Of a stretch of DNA of 64,000 nucleotides, positions 47,399-57,243 are shown in pieces; the first letter of the stretch is position 1, and each line of letters starts with the position of its first letter. A model generated the notes under the pieces. It did no database searches, was not told the origin of the DNA, and saw only the letters and a list, made by a program, of their open reading frames with translations. The stretch is from the NCBI GenBank assembly GCA_018222585.1, contig JAAFAB010000011.1:1-64000 (forward strand), read 5' to 3'. The stretch comes from Paracoccaceae bacterium (GTDB taxonomy: Bacteria > Pseudomonadota > Alphaproteobacteria > Rhodobacterales > Rhodobacteraceae). Made by a program: the position numbers and the translations under genes.

Positions 47399-47475
47399 TG
47401 GCGCACCGGGGAGGATTCGAACCCCCGACCCCTTGATTCGTAGTCAAGTACTCTATCCAGCTGAGCTACCGGTGC
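47399..47475 (-). tRNA. tRNA-Arg (anticodon ACG)
   Basis: 77 nt including an encoded CCA. The four-arm fold is complete: acceptor GCACCGG/CCGGTGC, D-arm GCTC/GAGT, anticodon stem CTTGA/TCAAG with loop CTACGAA (anticodon ACG), and T-arm with TTCGAAT. Its 3' end faces the prophage, and the gene is left intact by integration. It decodes CGN arginine codons after deamination of A34. Confidence 0.96.
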
Positions 47476-47700
47476 GTCGTGGGGGGCGATGTATCCCGGG
47501 GGTCGGAGCGATGCAAGCGCAAAATCGAAAATTTCGTGACGGTCTTTGCAACGCATCGCGCTCACCGGCTCGGGAGCTTTGGAAACAAGGCCCGGCCGAC
47601 TTTCAGACGCGGAAGCTCTCCCCGGGCCCGGCTGCGCGCGTCGACCGGGCGGCCTGCATGACGGGCATCCGTCGGTCGCCCCGGCCCGGCCAGGGACGCC

Positions 47701-49101
47701 CTATTGGGCGGCCAGCGGTTGCGCCTCGATTTCCTTCGGCAGGCGAATGGAAAAGACCGTGCCCGCCCCGCCCGTGCGCTCCAGGTCGAGACTGCCGCCA
47801 TGGCCGCGGACCAGTTCCGCGGCAATGACCAGCCCCAGCCCGCTGCCCCCCTTGCGGGCACCACCCGAAAAGGCGGTAAAGAGATTCTCCTGTGCCTTGG
47901 GCGGCAGGCCGGGCCCGGTGTCGGAGACCCGGATCAGCCAGTGACTGTCGCTTTCCTCGGCGGCCACGGCGATCTCGCCCTCGGCACCGGTCACCTCGAT
48001 CGCCTGGCGGGCATTGCGCACCAGGTTGCCCAGCACGCGGTAGAGCTGTTCGGGGTCGGCGCGCAGGCGCAGGGTCGCCGGGATGTCCTCGGCGAAGGAG
48101 ATGCTCTCGCTGCCGAGCGCCAGGCGTTCGCCGTCGATCACGTCGCCCACGACGTCGGCCAGCGCCACGAGGCTGAGGCGCGGCGCCGGTTCCTCGGCCC
48201 GCCCGAAAGCCAGGGTGGATTCGCAGAGGTTCACCGCCCGCGCGACCGAGTTCACCACCTTCGGCGCCAGCCGCTTCACCGTCGGATCCTGCGAGCCCTC
48301 CAGCCGGTCGGCGAAGAGCTGGGTCGAGGTCAGGATATTGCGCAGGTCGTGGCTGATCTTGGCCACGGCAGAGCCGAGCTGGGCCAACCGCTCCTTCTGG
48401 CGCAGGGCACTGGTCAGCTGGGTCTCGAGTTCCCGCAGGGCCTCCTCGGCCTCGCGCAGGTCCGAGACCGAGGCGCTCGGGGTGATGATGCGGCGGTTGT
48501 CCTCGGGGTCCTCGGCATAGGCGCGCATCAGCCCGATCACGCGCTTCATCGGGCGCAGGATCAGGAAGCGTACCGCCAGGAACAGCAGCAGCGCCGTCGA
48601 GACAGAGAAGAGCGCCGAGATCAGCACCATGTAGCGCAGGTATTCCACCATCGCGACGCGCAGTGGCGCCGCCGGCATGGTGACCTCGATCAGCAGCCCG
48701 GCCTCGCGCACCGGGTTGCCGATCACCCGGATCACCTGGTCCTCGCGGGTGAACAGGGCGCGCACCGCCTCGCGGACCAGGCGCGCCATGGAGGGATCGC
48801 GCATGTCGTAGGTCGCGACCACCTCCGAGGGCACCGGGGAGGACAGCACCAGCTGCCGCGCCTCGTCGCGCAGCAGGACCACGTTGTAGACGCCGGCGTT
48901 GCGCAGCAGCTCCTGCTCCAGGTCCTCGGTCAGCATGTCCCCCGCCAGCTGCGCCAGCGAGGCGATCTGCGCACGCTCGAGCCGCGAGGTCAGATAGTCC
49001 TCGCGGAAGCGCGCCACCGAGGGCACGAGAATGAGGAGTTCCGCCAGGATGACGAAGATCCCGGTCAGGATCAGCAGACGCCCGGAAAGGGAACGCAGCA
49101 T
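47701..49101 (-). CDS. Orphan membrane sensor histidine kinase
   Basis: 466 residues from the ATG at 49101. Two membrane segments (about 8-30 and 157-180) flank a periplasmic sensor. HAMP-like sequence (PMKRVIGLMRAYAEDPEDNR) leads to HisKA with SAVAKISHDLRNILTS (phospho-acceptor His about 256), then the ATPase motifs NLVRNARQAI (N), DTGPGLP (G1) and GGSGLGLVIA (G2). No response regulator gene is adjacent on either side. It autophosphorylates in response to an unknown envelope signal. Confidence 0.88.
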   Translation of the reverse strand: MLRSLSGRLLILTGIFVILAELLILVPSVARFREDYLTSRLERAQIASLAQLAGDMLTEDLEQELLRNAGVYNVVLLRDEARQLVLSSPVPSEVVATYDMRDPSMARLVREAVRALFTREDQVIRVIGNPVREAGLLIEVTMPAAPLRVAMVEYLRYMVLISALFSVSTALLLFLAVRFLILRPMKRVIGLMRAYAEDPEDNRRIITPSASVSDLREAEEALRELETQLTSALRQKERLAQLGSAVAKISHDLRNILTSTQLFADRLEGSQDPTVKRLAPKVVNSVARAVNLCESTLAFGRAEEPAPRLSLVALADVVGDVIDGERLALGSESISFAEDIPATLRLRADPEQLYRVLGNLVRNARQAIEVTGAEGEIAVAAEESDSHWLIRVSDTGPGLPPKAQENLFTAFSGGARKGGSGLGLVIAAELVRGHGGSLDLERTGGAGTVFSIRLPKEIEAQPLAAQ

Positions 49102-49298
49102 AGGGGCGGCCACCTCCGTGCCGTCCCGCGCGGGCAGGCGCGGGGGGTTGAGTTCACACAGATGTAAGTCTACGCGCCCGGATGACAATTGCACAGGGGT
49201 CGGCGAAGCCCCGTGGTGAGGCTGTGAAGGTGTCGCACCTGCGCCGGCCCCTGCGACAGATGTGTCGCAAGAAGTGGCGCGGGCGACCCAACTTGCGT

Positions 49299-49327
49299 TT
49301 GACAAGCCGCCGCCTCCTTCTTATAGA
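49299..49327 (+). promoter_or_regulatory. Consensus sigma70 promoter of rpmH-rnpA
   Basis: TTGACA (49299-49304), 17-base spacer, TATAGA (49322-49327). It is placed 139 bases before rpmH. The perfect -35 and near-perfect -10 suit a highly expressed ribosomal protein gene. The rest of the 49102-49465 gap shows no other gene. Confidence 0.8.
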
Positions 49328-49465
49328 CCGGGCTTCGAACATCCACGGGCCGGAGCCGATTCCCGGAACCCTCCCGTGCAGCCCTGCCAGTCCGGCTTCT
49401 CCGGTGGTGTGGCGAGTGAACAGAAACCCCGGTCGCCACCGCGGGATAGAAACGGAGACGGAGCG

Positions 49466-49600
49466 ATGAAACGCACCTACCAACCTTCGAACCTGGTCCG
49501 CAAGCGGCGCCACGGTTTCCGCGCACGCATGGCCACCAAGGCCGGCCGCAAGATCCTCAACGCCCGCCGCGCCCGCGGCCGGAAGTCGCTGAGCGCATAA
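49466..49600 (+). CDS. rpmH: 50S ribosomal protein L34
   Basis: 44 residues, [20 protein letters not shown], then [20 protein letters not shown]: the entire L34 sequence, highly basic. It is part of the large ribosomal subunit and stands first in the rpmH-rnpA-yidD cluster conserved across bacteria. Confidence 0.98.
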
Positions 49601-49679
49601 TCCGCGCCCGGAGCGGCCGCCACGGCGCGCCGCACCGGATCGGGGACAGCCCCCGGACAAGCGACAGAGGTCCGAGAAC

Positions 49680-50147
49680 ATGATACCGCCGAAGGTCCAG
49701 CCCGCATCCGCCGACATGGCGCAGGGGGCCCGGACCTCGGCGGTTTCTTCGTGTCCGCAGGAGGGCGATCTGCCGCTGGTCGTCCTGGCCAAACGCGCCG
49801 ATTTCCTCGCAGCCGCGCGGGCGCGCCGCCAGGCCGCCGGCTCCTTCATGCTGCAGGGCCGCCGCCGTGCCGAGGGCGAGGCCCCCGCCCCCGCCCAGAT
49901 CCGCATGGGCTTCACCTGTTCGAAGAAGGTCGGCAACGCCGTGGCCCGCAACCGCGCCAAGCGCCGCCTGCGCGAAGCGGCCCGCGCCGTGCTGCCGCAG
50001 CTTGGCCGCCCTGGCTGGGACTATGTGCTGATCGGCCGCGCCGAAGCCACCGCCGCGCGTCCCTTCGATCTGCTCAAGGCCGACCTGGAACAGGCGCTGA
50101 GCCGGATGCACCCGCCGCGCGCGCCCAGGCCTGCACCGAACCAATGA
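49680..50147 (+). CDS. rnpA: Ribonuclease P protein component
   Basis: 155 residues. The signature is RMGFTCSKKVGNAVARNRAK followed by RRLREAARAVLP (about residues 75-107), the RNA-binding RNR box. It supports the RNase P RNA in 5' maturation of tRNA. An AGAGG site lies nine bases before the ATG. An internal ATG 12 codons later is possible; the first 30 residues are not conserved-looking. The C-terminal tail is proline-rich. Confidence 0.95.
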   Translation: MIPPKVQPASADMAQGARTSAVSSCPQEGDLPLVVLAKRADFLAAARARRQAAGSFMLQGRRRAEGEAPAPAQIRMGFTCSKKVGNAVARNRAKRRLREAARAVLPQLGRPGWDYVLIGRAEATAARPFDLLKADLEQALSRMHPPRAPRPAPNQ

Positions 50148-50157
50148 GAGCCGGCCG

Positions 50158-50403
50158 ATGAGCCCCGCCGCCCGGATCCTCGCCCTGCCGATCCGTGCCT
50201 ACCGGCTGATCTTCTCTCCCTGGGTCGGGCACAACTGCCGCTACGACCCCACCTGCTCGGCCTACATCCTGGAAGCCCTGGACAAGCATGGCGCCTGGCG
50301 GGGCTTCTGGCTGTCCCTGCGCCGGGTCTCCCGCTGCCACCCCTGGGGCGGCATGGGCGTCGACGACGTGCCCGAGCCGCGCCATCCGCCCCACGACCGC
50401 TAG
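50158..50403 (+). CDS. yidD: Membrane protein insertion efficiency factor YidD
   Basis: 81 residues. IRAYRLIFSPWVGHNCRYDP, then TCSAYILEALDKHGAWRGFW, RRVSRCHPWGGMGVDDVP are the complete YidD motifs with their conserved cysteines. It is an inner-membrane-associated protein that helps YidC-dependent insertion; yidC itself is 3.5 kb downstream. Confidence 0.96.
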   Translation: MSPAARILALPIRAYRLIFSPWVGHNCRYDPTCSAYILEALDKHGAWRGFWLSLRRVSRCHPWGGMGVDDVPEPRHPPHDR

Positions 50404-50826
50404 CCGCCGCCTGTTGCCCTCAGGGCGCACCTCGGGCCGACCCTCGCCCGGCGCGGCAATATCGCTTGGCGCTCTTCCCCTGATCGGCTAGCGATGCGAC
50501 ATCGCGCCACAGCCAGGAAAGGGAGGGCCGCAGATGATCGCATTCGCATACGCCCGTACCCCTGAGGCGCGACGAGACCGACTGGCCCGCCACACCGGCT
50601 AGTACTCTCTTTCCGGGATGATGACCGCGCGATGTCCGGTTCCCGTCCCTGACCCCCTGGATCCCAACCGACAGCCCTGACCCTGCGCGCGCAGTAGCCC
50701 CGTCGCCCTGCGACCGGTCTTCGCGAATCCCGGCGCGGCCTCCGTCCGCCCTGGCTCCGGTCCCCGGGCTGTCCAGCTTCCGCAACAGTGAAAGGACCGG
50801 ACCGCGCCATGCGGCCGGAGATGACC
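50404..50826. other. Intergenic region, one possible 22-codon peptide
   Basis: No convincing gene in 423 bases. A 22-residue reading frame at 50534-50602 (plus strand, MIAFAYARTPEARRDRLARH..) has a strong AGGAAAGGGAGG site upstream and could be a leader peptide or a gene remnant. Nothing else is recognised. Confidence 0.35.
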
Positions 50827-51084
50827 ATGCAATCCATGCATCCGACACCGATCAACGTCCCCCGCCCGCCGCTGCGCCCGCAGGACCTTGGCACCATCAT
50901 GAACGCGGTCGTCGCGCTTTACGGCCCCCGCCGCGTGTTGATGGCGGCGCTTCGCGCCCTGATCAGCCCGCGCGCCCGCAAGCGGAGACAGCTCCATGCC
51001 GCCGAACTCAGCCCGCACCTGAGACAGGACGTCGGCCTGGGACCGGCCCAGACCGCCCCGCCCTACACGGAGTACCTGCGGTAA
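50827..51084 (+). CDS. Small DUF1127-like protein
   Basis: 85 residues from the ATG at 50827 (GGAG six bases upstream). ALRALISPRARKRRQLHAAE, then LSPHLRQDVGLGP resembles the DUF1127 pattern (R.R..L..L...LL.DIGL) of short Arg-rich alphaproteobacterial proteins, some of which act with small RNAs or in phosphate/carbon control. Similarity is moderate. Confidence 0.55.
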   Translation: MQSMHPTPINVPRPPLRPQDLGTIMNAVVALYGPRRVLMAALRALISPRARKRRQLHAAELSPHLRQDVGLGPAQTAPPYTEYLR

Positions 51085-51189
51085 CCCCGTCCGGCCGGCC
51101 CCCGGGTCGGCCGGACCCCGCCCGGCGGCGGTCCCGCCCTGCCCCGCAAGGCTCTTGCCGCCTCCCTGCGCCTCCTCTATGTGCGGGAC

Positions 51190-52053
51190 ATGCTCGATGA
51201 AAGTGACGATATCCACCCGCTATTCCACGGTGCTCCGCAATCGACGGAGTTCAAGAAGCTGCGCAAGCGGATCGTCCGCCAGACCCGCGAGGCGATCGAG
51301 CAATACGGCATGATCGAGCCCGGCACGCGCTGGCTGGTCTGCCTGTCGGGGGGCAAGGACAGCTACACGCTGCTCGCCGTCCTGCACGAGCTGAAGTGGC
51401 GCGGGCTGCTGCCGGTCGAGTTGCTGGCCTGCAACCTCGACCAGGGACAGCCCGGCTTCCCGGCGACCGTCCTGCCCGAGTTCTTGGAAAAGATGGGCGT
51501 GCCGCACCGGATCGAATACCAGGACACCTATTCCATCGTCATGGACAAGGTGCCCCAGGGCCGCACCTTCTGCGCCCTCTGCTCGCGGCTGCGGCGTGGC
51601 AACCTCTACCGGATCGCCCGCGAAGAGGGCTGTTCCGCCGTGGTGCTGGGCCACCACCGCGACGATATCCTCGAAACTTTCTTCATGAACCTCTTCCACG
51701 GCGGGCGGCTGGCCACCATGCCGCCGAAGCTGGTCAACGAAGAGGGCGACCTGTTCCTCTATCGCCCGCTGGCCCATGTGGCCGAGGTCGACTGCGAGAA
51801 GTTCGCCAGCGCGATGAACTATCCGATCATTCCCTGCGACCTCTGCGGCAGCCAGGACGGGCTGCAACGGCAGCAGGTGAAGCAGATCCTCGACGGCTGG
51901 GAACGCAACTCTCCCGGGCGCCGCCAGGTGATGTTCCGGGCGTTGATGAATGCCCGCCCCTCGCATCTGCTGGACCCCAAGCTGTTCGACTTCGCGGGCC
52001 TGGCCCTGGGCGAGAAATCCCGGGAAGAGGATTCGATTCCCTCCCTGCGTTAA
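51190..52053 (+). CDS. ttcA: tRNA 2-thiocytidine biosynthesis protein TtcA
   Basis: 287 residues from the ATG at 51190 (a GTG at 51181 is possible). The PP-loop [12 protein letters not shown] and the cluster cysteines [10 protein letters not shown] and CDLCGS are those of TtcA, along with [20 protein letters not shown]. The enzyme uses ATP and a 4Fe-4S cluster to thiolate C32 of certain tRNAs, including tRNA-Arg(ICG). It lies downstream of yidD and appears to be monocistronic. Confidence 0.95.
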   Translation: MLDESDDIHPLFHGAPQSTEFKKLRKRIVRQTREAIEQYGMIEPGTRWLVCLSGGKDSYTLLAVLHELKWRGLLPVELLACNLDQGQPGFPATVLPEFLEKMGVPHRIEYQDTYSIVMDKVPQGRTFCALCSRLRRGNLYRIAREEGCSAVVLGHHRDDILETFFMNLFHGGRLATMPPKLVNEEGDLFLYRPLAHVAEVDCEKFASAMNYPIIPCDLCGSQDGLQRQQVKQILDGWERNSPGRRQVMFRALMNARPSHLLDPKLFDFAGLALGEKSREEDSIPSLR

Positions 52054-52100
52054 GCGGCTATTGAACTTATGGCCCTAGCGTCAGCCCGGTTACGATTGGG

Positions 52101-53657
52101 ATGACCGCCATGCCGGGCTTCAAAGGGTACGATTACGGGAGGGTCCGGGGCCGGATGCGCCGGGCCCTCGCCGGGCCGCAGCTCGCCGCGATTCTGCCGG
52201 CGATCTGCCTGACAGGCTTCTGGGTCGCGGGCGAGGTCGCGTTGGTGATGGGCGCGCTCATGCTGCCGCTGCTCTACGTGCTGGCCGGCGCGGACGAGGC
52301 CCGGCAGGACCGGCCCGCCACCTCCCGCGACGCCGTGACCGGCCTGCCCTTGCGCGACACGCTGGAACGGGTGCTGGACCATGCCCTGCAGGGCCGGGAA
52401 CCGCTCCAGGGCAAGACCGCCTGTATCATTCTGCGCCTGGACGAATTCGGCGCCTTCCGCGATCGTTACGGGCCCGCCGCGGCGGATGATGCGCAACACC
52501 GAATCGCCGACCGGCTACGCGGCGCGCTGCGCGACGGCGACATGGTCTGCAAGATGGGGGAAGCCAGCTACGGCATCGCCATCGGCCCTGTCACCCTTCT
52601 GGACCTCGAGGCGGCGATCCAGCTTGCCGCACGCCTGCAGCGCGCGGTCGAGGATCCTCTCTCCCTGGATGCGACCACCGTCTACCTGTCCTGTTCCATC
52701 GGCTTCTGCCTCGGGTCGCGGGCGCCGCTGCCGACCGGCGCCTCGCTGATCGCCGCCGCCCAGGCCGCGCTGAGCGAGGCCGCACGCTTTGCGCCCTCCG
52801 CCATCCGCTCCTTCTCGACCGAGATGCAAAGGCACCGCCAGGGCGGCGCGATCTCGGGCGGGGAACTGGCCAGGGCGCTGGACAACAACCAGATTCTGCC
52901 CTTCTTCCAGCCGCAGGTCTCGACCGACACCGGGTTGGTCACCGGCTTCGAGGCGCTGGCGCGCTGGTGCCACCCCGAACGCGGCATGATCCCCCCCGCC
53001 GACTTCCTGCCCCTGGTCCAGCAGGCCGGGCTGATGGAACGGCTGGGGGACAAGATGCTGGTGCAATCCCTGATCGCCCTGCGCCGTTGGGACGAGGCCG
53101 GCATCAACGTGCCCCAGATCGGGGTGAACTTCGCCACCGACGAGCTGATGAATCCGCAACTGGTGGAGAAACTGCGCTGGCAACTCGACCGCTATGGCCT
53201 GGAACCGTCACGCCTGACCGTCGAAGTACTGGAAACCGTGGTCGCCAGTTCCCCGGACGACGTGATCTCGCGCAATATCAACGGGCTGGCCCGGATGGGA
53301 TGCCGGATCGACCTGGATGACTTCGGGACCGGTCACGCCTCCATCTCATCCATCCGCCGCTTCTCGGTCGAGCGGCTGAAGATCGACCGCAGCTTCGTGA
53401 TGAAGGTCGACCGCGACATCGAGCAGCAGCGCATGGTGGCGGCGATCCTCACCATGGCCGAGAGGCTGGGCCTGTCGACCCTTGCCGAAGGGGTCGAAAC
53501 CCCGGGCGAGCACGCGATGCTGGCGCAGCTCGGCTGCGATCACGTCCAGGGGTTCGAGATCGCCCGCCCCATGCCCTTCGAGCAGACACTGGAATGGATA
53601 CGCGCCTACCACGACGGGCTGATCGAAGCGCCGAAATTCGGCCGCCGCTCGGGCTGA
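52101..53657 (+). CDS. c-di-GMP phosphodiesterase with degenerate GGDEF and intact EAL domain
   Basis: 518 residues. Two short membrane helices (about 29-45 and 47-63) are followed by a GGDEF-type domain in which the active site is replaced by MGEASYG. The EAL domain keeps its catalytic set: FEALARW (EAL), NFATDEL, EVLETV, DLDDFGTGHASI, KIDRSFV and EGVET. The protein should hydrolyse c-di-GMP; the dead GGDEF may sense GTP. No partner gene adjacent. Confidence 0.92.
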   Translation: MTAMPGFKGYDYGRVRGRMRRALAGPQLAAILPAICLTGFWVAGEVALVMGALMLPLLYVLAGADEARQDRPATSRDAVTGLPLRDTLERVLDHALQGREPLQGKTACIILRLDEFGAFRDRYGPAAADDAQHRIADRLRGALRDGDMVCKMGEASYGIAIGPVTLLDLEAAIQLAARLQRAVEDPLSLDATTVYLSCSIGFCLGSRAPLPTGASLIAAAQAALSEAARFAPSAIRSFSTEMQRHRQGGAISGGELARALDNNQILPFFQPQVSTDTGLVTGFEALARWCHPERGMIPPADFLPLVQQAGLMERLGDKMLVQSLIALRRWDEAGINVPQIGVNFATDELMNPQLVEKLRWQLDRYGLEPSRLTVEVLETVVASSPDDVISRNINGLARMGCRIDLDDFGTGHASISSIRRFSVERLKIDRSFVMKVDRDIEQQRMVAAILTMAERLGLSTLAEGVETPGEHAMLAQLGCDHVQGFEIARPMPFEQTLEWIRAYHDGLIEAPKFGRRSG

Positions 53658-53865
53658 CCCGCACGCCGGGCGGCCCCTGATCGCGGGGCGGCAGGTCTTG
53701 ACGGCACGCCCCCTGCCGCCCCCTCCAGCCCTGTTCACGACCCGGCGATCCCCCTGCAAACGGGGCCCGCGCCCCCTATAGCCCCTTGACCTTTGGCCCT
53801 GCGACAGGTTGAACGCCCCAAGACCGAATTCCAAGTATTGCAAAGACCAAAGGTGGCGCAGCGCG

Positions 53866-55674
53866 ATGGACGATCAGAACAAGAACCTCATCCTGGCCAC
53901 GGTGCTCAGCTTCATCGTCGTCCTCGGCTGGTTCCTTCTCTTCCCGCCCCAGGAACAGGCTCCGACCCCGGATGATCCGATCGAGCAGAGCCAGTCCGGT
54001 GGCTCCGAGGGTACGATGTCCCCCGCCAGCGCGGCCGAGACCGCTGCGGCCCAGCCCCAGATCGATGCCGGCCCCGCCGCCGACGCCCCCCGCGTGCGGA
54101 TCGAGACGCCCAGCCTTGCCGGCACGATCTCACTGGCCGGCGGCCGCATCGACGACCTGAAGCTGACCGACTACAAGGTCGACCTCGACGAAGGCTCGCC
54201 CGATGTCACCCTGTTCCGCCCGCAGGGCGAGCCGGGCGGCTACTATGCCCTCTACGGCTGGGTCGGCGGCACCAACATCGAGAACGTCCCCGGCGCCGAG
54301 ACCCTTTGGTCGCTGGAAAGCGGTGACGTCCTGACCCCCGACAGCCCGGTGACCCTGTCCTGGGACAACGGCGCCGGGCAGATCTTCCGCCAGACCTACA
54401 CGGTCGACGACAAGTTCATGTTCACCATCACCCAGTCGGTCGAGAACACCGCCGACACCGCCGTCGCCCTGCGCCCCTATGGCCTGCTGCGCCGCCACGG
54501 TCTGCCCGCCGACCTGCAGAACTTCTTCGTCGTGCATGAGGGCCTCGTGCGCATGTCCGACGGCGAGCTCGAGGAACAGGGCTACGACGACATGGCGGAT
54601 TTCGATGTCGACCCGCGGGAAGGCGCCCCGGCGGAACGCATCGACGTGGCAGAAAGCGGCTGGGTCGGCTTCACCGAACACTACTGGATGGCGACGCTGA
54701 TCCCCGGCGACCGCGCCTTCCGTTCGACCGCGAAATATTACCCCGATCCCGATGTCTACCAGACCGAGGCCGTCCTCTCGGGCGTCGAGGCCGCACCGGG
54801 CGAAACCGTCGAGGTGGCGACCCAGCTCTTCGCCGGCGCCAAGGAAGGCGAGACCATCAAGGACTACCAGGATGCCGGCGTCACCCGCTTCTTCGACTCG
54901 ATCGACTGGGGCTGGTTCTTCTTCCTGACCAAGCCGATCTTCTGGCTGATCCACTGGCTGCACAGATTCATCGGTAACATGGGCTGGTCGATCATCGCGA
55001 TGACGATCTTCCTCAAGGCGATCCTCTTCCCGCTGGCCTACAAGTCCTACGCCTCGATGGCGAAGATGAAGGAACTGCAGCCCCGCATGGAAGAGCTGAA
55101 GGCCAAGGCCGGTGACGACCGCCAGAAGCTGCAGAAGGAGATGATGGAACTGTACAAGAAGGAAAAGGTGAACCCCGCTGCGGGCTGCCTGCCGATCCTG
55201 CTGCAGATCCCGATCTTCTTCTCGCTCTACAAGGTGATCTTCGTCACGCTGGAATTGCGCCACGAGGCATGGCTGGGCTGGATCAAGGACCTTTCGGCCC
55301 CCGATCCGACCTCGATCGTGAACCTGTTCGGCGCGCTGCCCTGGGATGCCTTCCCGCCGGAAAGCTTCCTGGCGATCCTCAACCTGGGCGTCCTGCCGAT
55401 CCTGCTGGGCATCTCGATGTGGCTGCAGCAAAAGCTGAATCCGGCGCCCGCAGATCCGGCGCAACAGATGATCTTCGCCTGGATGCCCTGGGTCTTCATG
55501 TTCATGCTCGGCAACTTCGCCTCGGGCCTGGTGCTCTACTGGATCACCAACAACACGATCACCTTCATCCAGCAGTACCTGATCATGCGCAGCCACGGCT
55601 ACACGCCCGATGTCTTCGGCAACATCCGCAAGTCCTTCTCGCGCAAGAAGGAAGCCGCGGGGGGCAAGAAGTAG
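53866..55674 (+). CDS. yidC: Membrane protein insertase YidC
   Basis: 602 residues from the ATG at 53866. N-terminal membrane helix (NLILATVLSFIVVLGWFLLF), a Pro/Ala-rich linker, the large periplasmic beta domain, then the conserved insertase core (FLTKPIFWLIHWLHRFIGNM, PLAYKSYASMAKMKELQPRM, PAAGCLPILLQIPIFFSLYK, MPWVFMFMLGNFASGLVLYW). The C-terminus is Lys-rich. It inserts membrane proteins alone or with SecYEG. MOSC and engB genes follow with minimal spacing, a likely operon. Confidence 0.97.
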   Translation: MDDQNKNLILATVLSFIVVLGWFLLFPPQEQAPTPDDPIEQSQSGGSEGTMSPASAAETAAAQPQIDAGPAADAPRVRIETPSLAGTISLAGGRIDDLKLTDYKVDLDEGSPDVTLFRPQGEPGGYYALYGWVGGTNIENVPGAETLWSLESGDVLTPDSPVTLSWDNGAGQIFRQTYTVDDKFMFTITQSVENTADTAVALRPYGLLRRHGLPADLQNFFVVHEGLVRMSDGELEEQGYDDMADFDVDPREGAPAERIDVAESGWVGFTEHYWMATLIPGDRAFRSTAKYYPDPDVYQTEAVLSGVEAAPGETVEVATQLFAGAKEGETIKDYQDAGVTRFFDSIDWGWFFFLTKPIFWLIHWLHRFIGNMGWSIIAMTIFLKAILFPLAYKSYASMAKMKELQPRMEELKAKAGDDRQKLQKEMMELYKKEKVNPAAGCLPILLQIPIFFSLYKVIFVTLELRHEAWLGWIKDLSAPDPTSIVNLFGALPWDAFPPESFLAILNLGVLPILLGISMWLQQKLNPAPADPAQQMIFAWMPWVFMFMLGNFASGLVLYWITNNTITFIQQYLIMRSHGYTPDVFGNIRKSFSRKKEAAGGKK

Positions 55675-55675
55675 C

Positions 55676-56413
55676 ATGAGCCGCGTCGCGCAGATCTGGC
55701 GCCACCCCATCAAGGGGATCGGGGCCGAACCCCTGGACAGCGTCGCCCTGGACGCCGGTCTTCCCCTGCCGGGAGACCGGGCCTGGGCGATGCTGACCGG
55801 GGATGCGCGCGACACGGGCGCCTGGCAGAGCTGTCGCAACTTCGCGCGCGGCTGCTACGGCCCGGAACTGATGGCGATCACTGCCCGCACCCTGTCTGAT
55901 GGCCGGATCGCTCTGTCGCACCCGAAGGCGGGTGAGATCGTGGTGGACCCCGCCACCGACGGCGCCCGGCTCGCCGACTGGCTGCGCCCCCTCTGGCCCG
56001 AGGCACGCCCGCCCCTGGGCCAGCTGATTGCCGCCCCTTCCGAGGGCCTGTCGGACGCGCCCTACGCCTGCCTGTCGATCCTGGGCCGCGCCTCTCTCGG
56101 TGCGCTCTCCGAGGCCTGCGGCGCCCCGCTCGACCCGCGCCGGTTCCGCGGCAATCTCTGGATCAAGGGGCTGGAGCCCTGGGAAGAACTGGACTGGCCC
56201 GGCCGTCGCCTGCGCATCGGCGCGGTCGAGCTGGAAGTGGTCGAACGGATCGACCGCTGCCGCGCGACACAGGTCAATCCCGAGACCGGCGAGGAAGACA
56301 TGCAGACTTTGCAGGTCCTGCGCCGCACCTGGGGTCACATCGACTTCGGCGTGAAGGCCAGGGTCCTCAAGGGCGGGGAAATCACGCTCGACGCACCGCT
56401 GGAGATAATCTGA
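55676..56413 (+). CDS. MOSC-domain protein
   Basis: 245 residues starting 1 base after the yidC stop. An N-terminal beta-barrel (VAQIWRHPIKGIGAEPLDSV, then LPGDRAWAML) precedes the MOSC core with RFRGNLWIKGLEPWEELDW and VVERIDRCRATQVNPETGE. The conserved Cys (in DRCRAT) is the usual sulfur/molybdenum-cofactor ligand. Members handle N-hydroxylated compounds or sulfur carriers; the substrate here is unknown. Its stop overlaps the engB start. Confidence 0.88.
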   Translation: MSRVAQIWRHPIKGIGAEPLDSVALDAGLPLPGDRAWAMLTGDARDTGAWQSCRNFARGCYGPELMAITARTLSDGRIALSHPKAGEIVVDPATDGARLADWLRPLWPEARPPLGQLIAAPSEGLSDAPYACLSILGRASLGALSEACGAPLDPRRFRGNLWIKGLEPWEELDWPGRRLRIGAVELEVVERIDRCRATQVNPETGEEDMQTLQVLRRTWGHIDFGVKARVLKGGEITLDAPLEII

Positions 56414-57066
56414 TGGCCATGCTGCCCTTCCCCCTCGCCGAAGACCCCGACGAGCTGGCCGCCGAGACCGGGCGCAAGCTCTTTGCCGGGCCGGTGGAGT
56501 TCCTGAAGGGCGTGGTGGCCATGGATGGCCTGCCCCCCGCCGACCGGATCGAGGTCTGTTTCGCGGGCCGGTCCAATGTCGGGAAATCCAGCCTGATCAA
56601 TGCCCTGACCGGGCGCAAGGGCATTGCCCGCGCCTCCAACACCCCAGGTCGGACGCAGGAAATCAACTACTTCACCCTCGGCGAGGAAAGATTCCTCGTC
56701 GACCTGCCCGGCTATGGCTATGCCAATGCGCCCCTCGCCGTGGTCGAGAAATGGCAGCGCCTGCTGAAGCAGTACCTGCAGGGCCGCCAGACCCTGCGCC
56801 GGGCCTTCGTGCTGATCGACGCCCGGCACGGGGTGAAGGCGGTGGACGAGGAAATCATGAAGCTGCTCGACAGCGCCGCCGTGACCTTCCAGTGCGTGCT
56901 GACCAAGACCGACAAGGTGAAGTTGAAGGACCGCGAGAGGGTTCTGGCACAGGTGCGTGGCGCGCTCGCCAAGCATCCCGCCGCCTTCCCCGAGCTGGTG
57001 CTCACCTCCTCCGAGAAGGGCGACGGCATCGCCACTCTGCGCGCGATCATCGCCGGGCTGACCTGA
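56413..57066 (+). CDS. engB: Ribosome-biogenesis GTPase YihA/YsxC (EngB)
   Basis: 217 residues. G1 GRSNVGKSSLINAL, G2 region NTPGRTQEINYF, G3 DLPGYGYA, G4 TKTDKVK and G5 TSSEKGDG are all present. The protein assists assembly of the 50S subunit and is usually essential. Start ATG overlaps the MOSC gene stop (TGATG), consistent with co-translation. Confidence 0.96.
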   Translation: MAMLPFPLAEDPDELAAETGRKLFAGPVEFLKGVVAMDGLPPADRIEVCFAGRSNVGKSSLINALTGRKGIARASNTPGRTQEINYFTLGEERFLVDLPGYGYANAPLAVVEKWQRLLKQYLQGRQTLRRAFVLIDARHGVKAVDEEIMKLLDSAAVTFQCVLTKTDKVKLKDRERVLAQVRGALAKHPAAFPELVLTSSEKGDGIATLRAIIAGLT

Positions 57067-57243
57067 AGACTCGTCACATGAATACGGCCCGCGCCGAGAG
57101 GCGCGCCCCGTCAATATCTTCCGATGATGGGTGGCAGGTTCTTTCCGCGCTGTCTTCGCGCCGCTCTGCGCGCGTTTCGCGGATAGGTATCAGGGGCCTC
57201 TCTGCCTCAAGCCTCTTGCGGCTTGCGACGCGCGCCAGCGATC

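Noticed and set aside
47399-47475. tRNA as a truncated attachment-site copy
   Set aside because: All four arms, the anticodon loop and an encoded CCA are present, so this is the functional tRNA gene rather than an att fragment.
49154-50147. Minus-strand frames opposite rpmH and rnpA
   Set aside because: They are antisense to two well-identified essential genes and have no family features.
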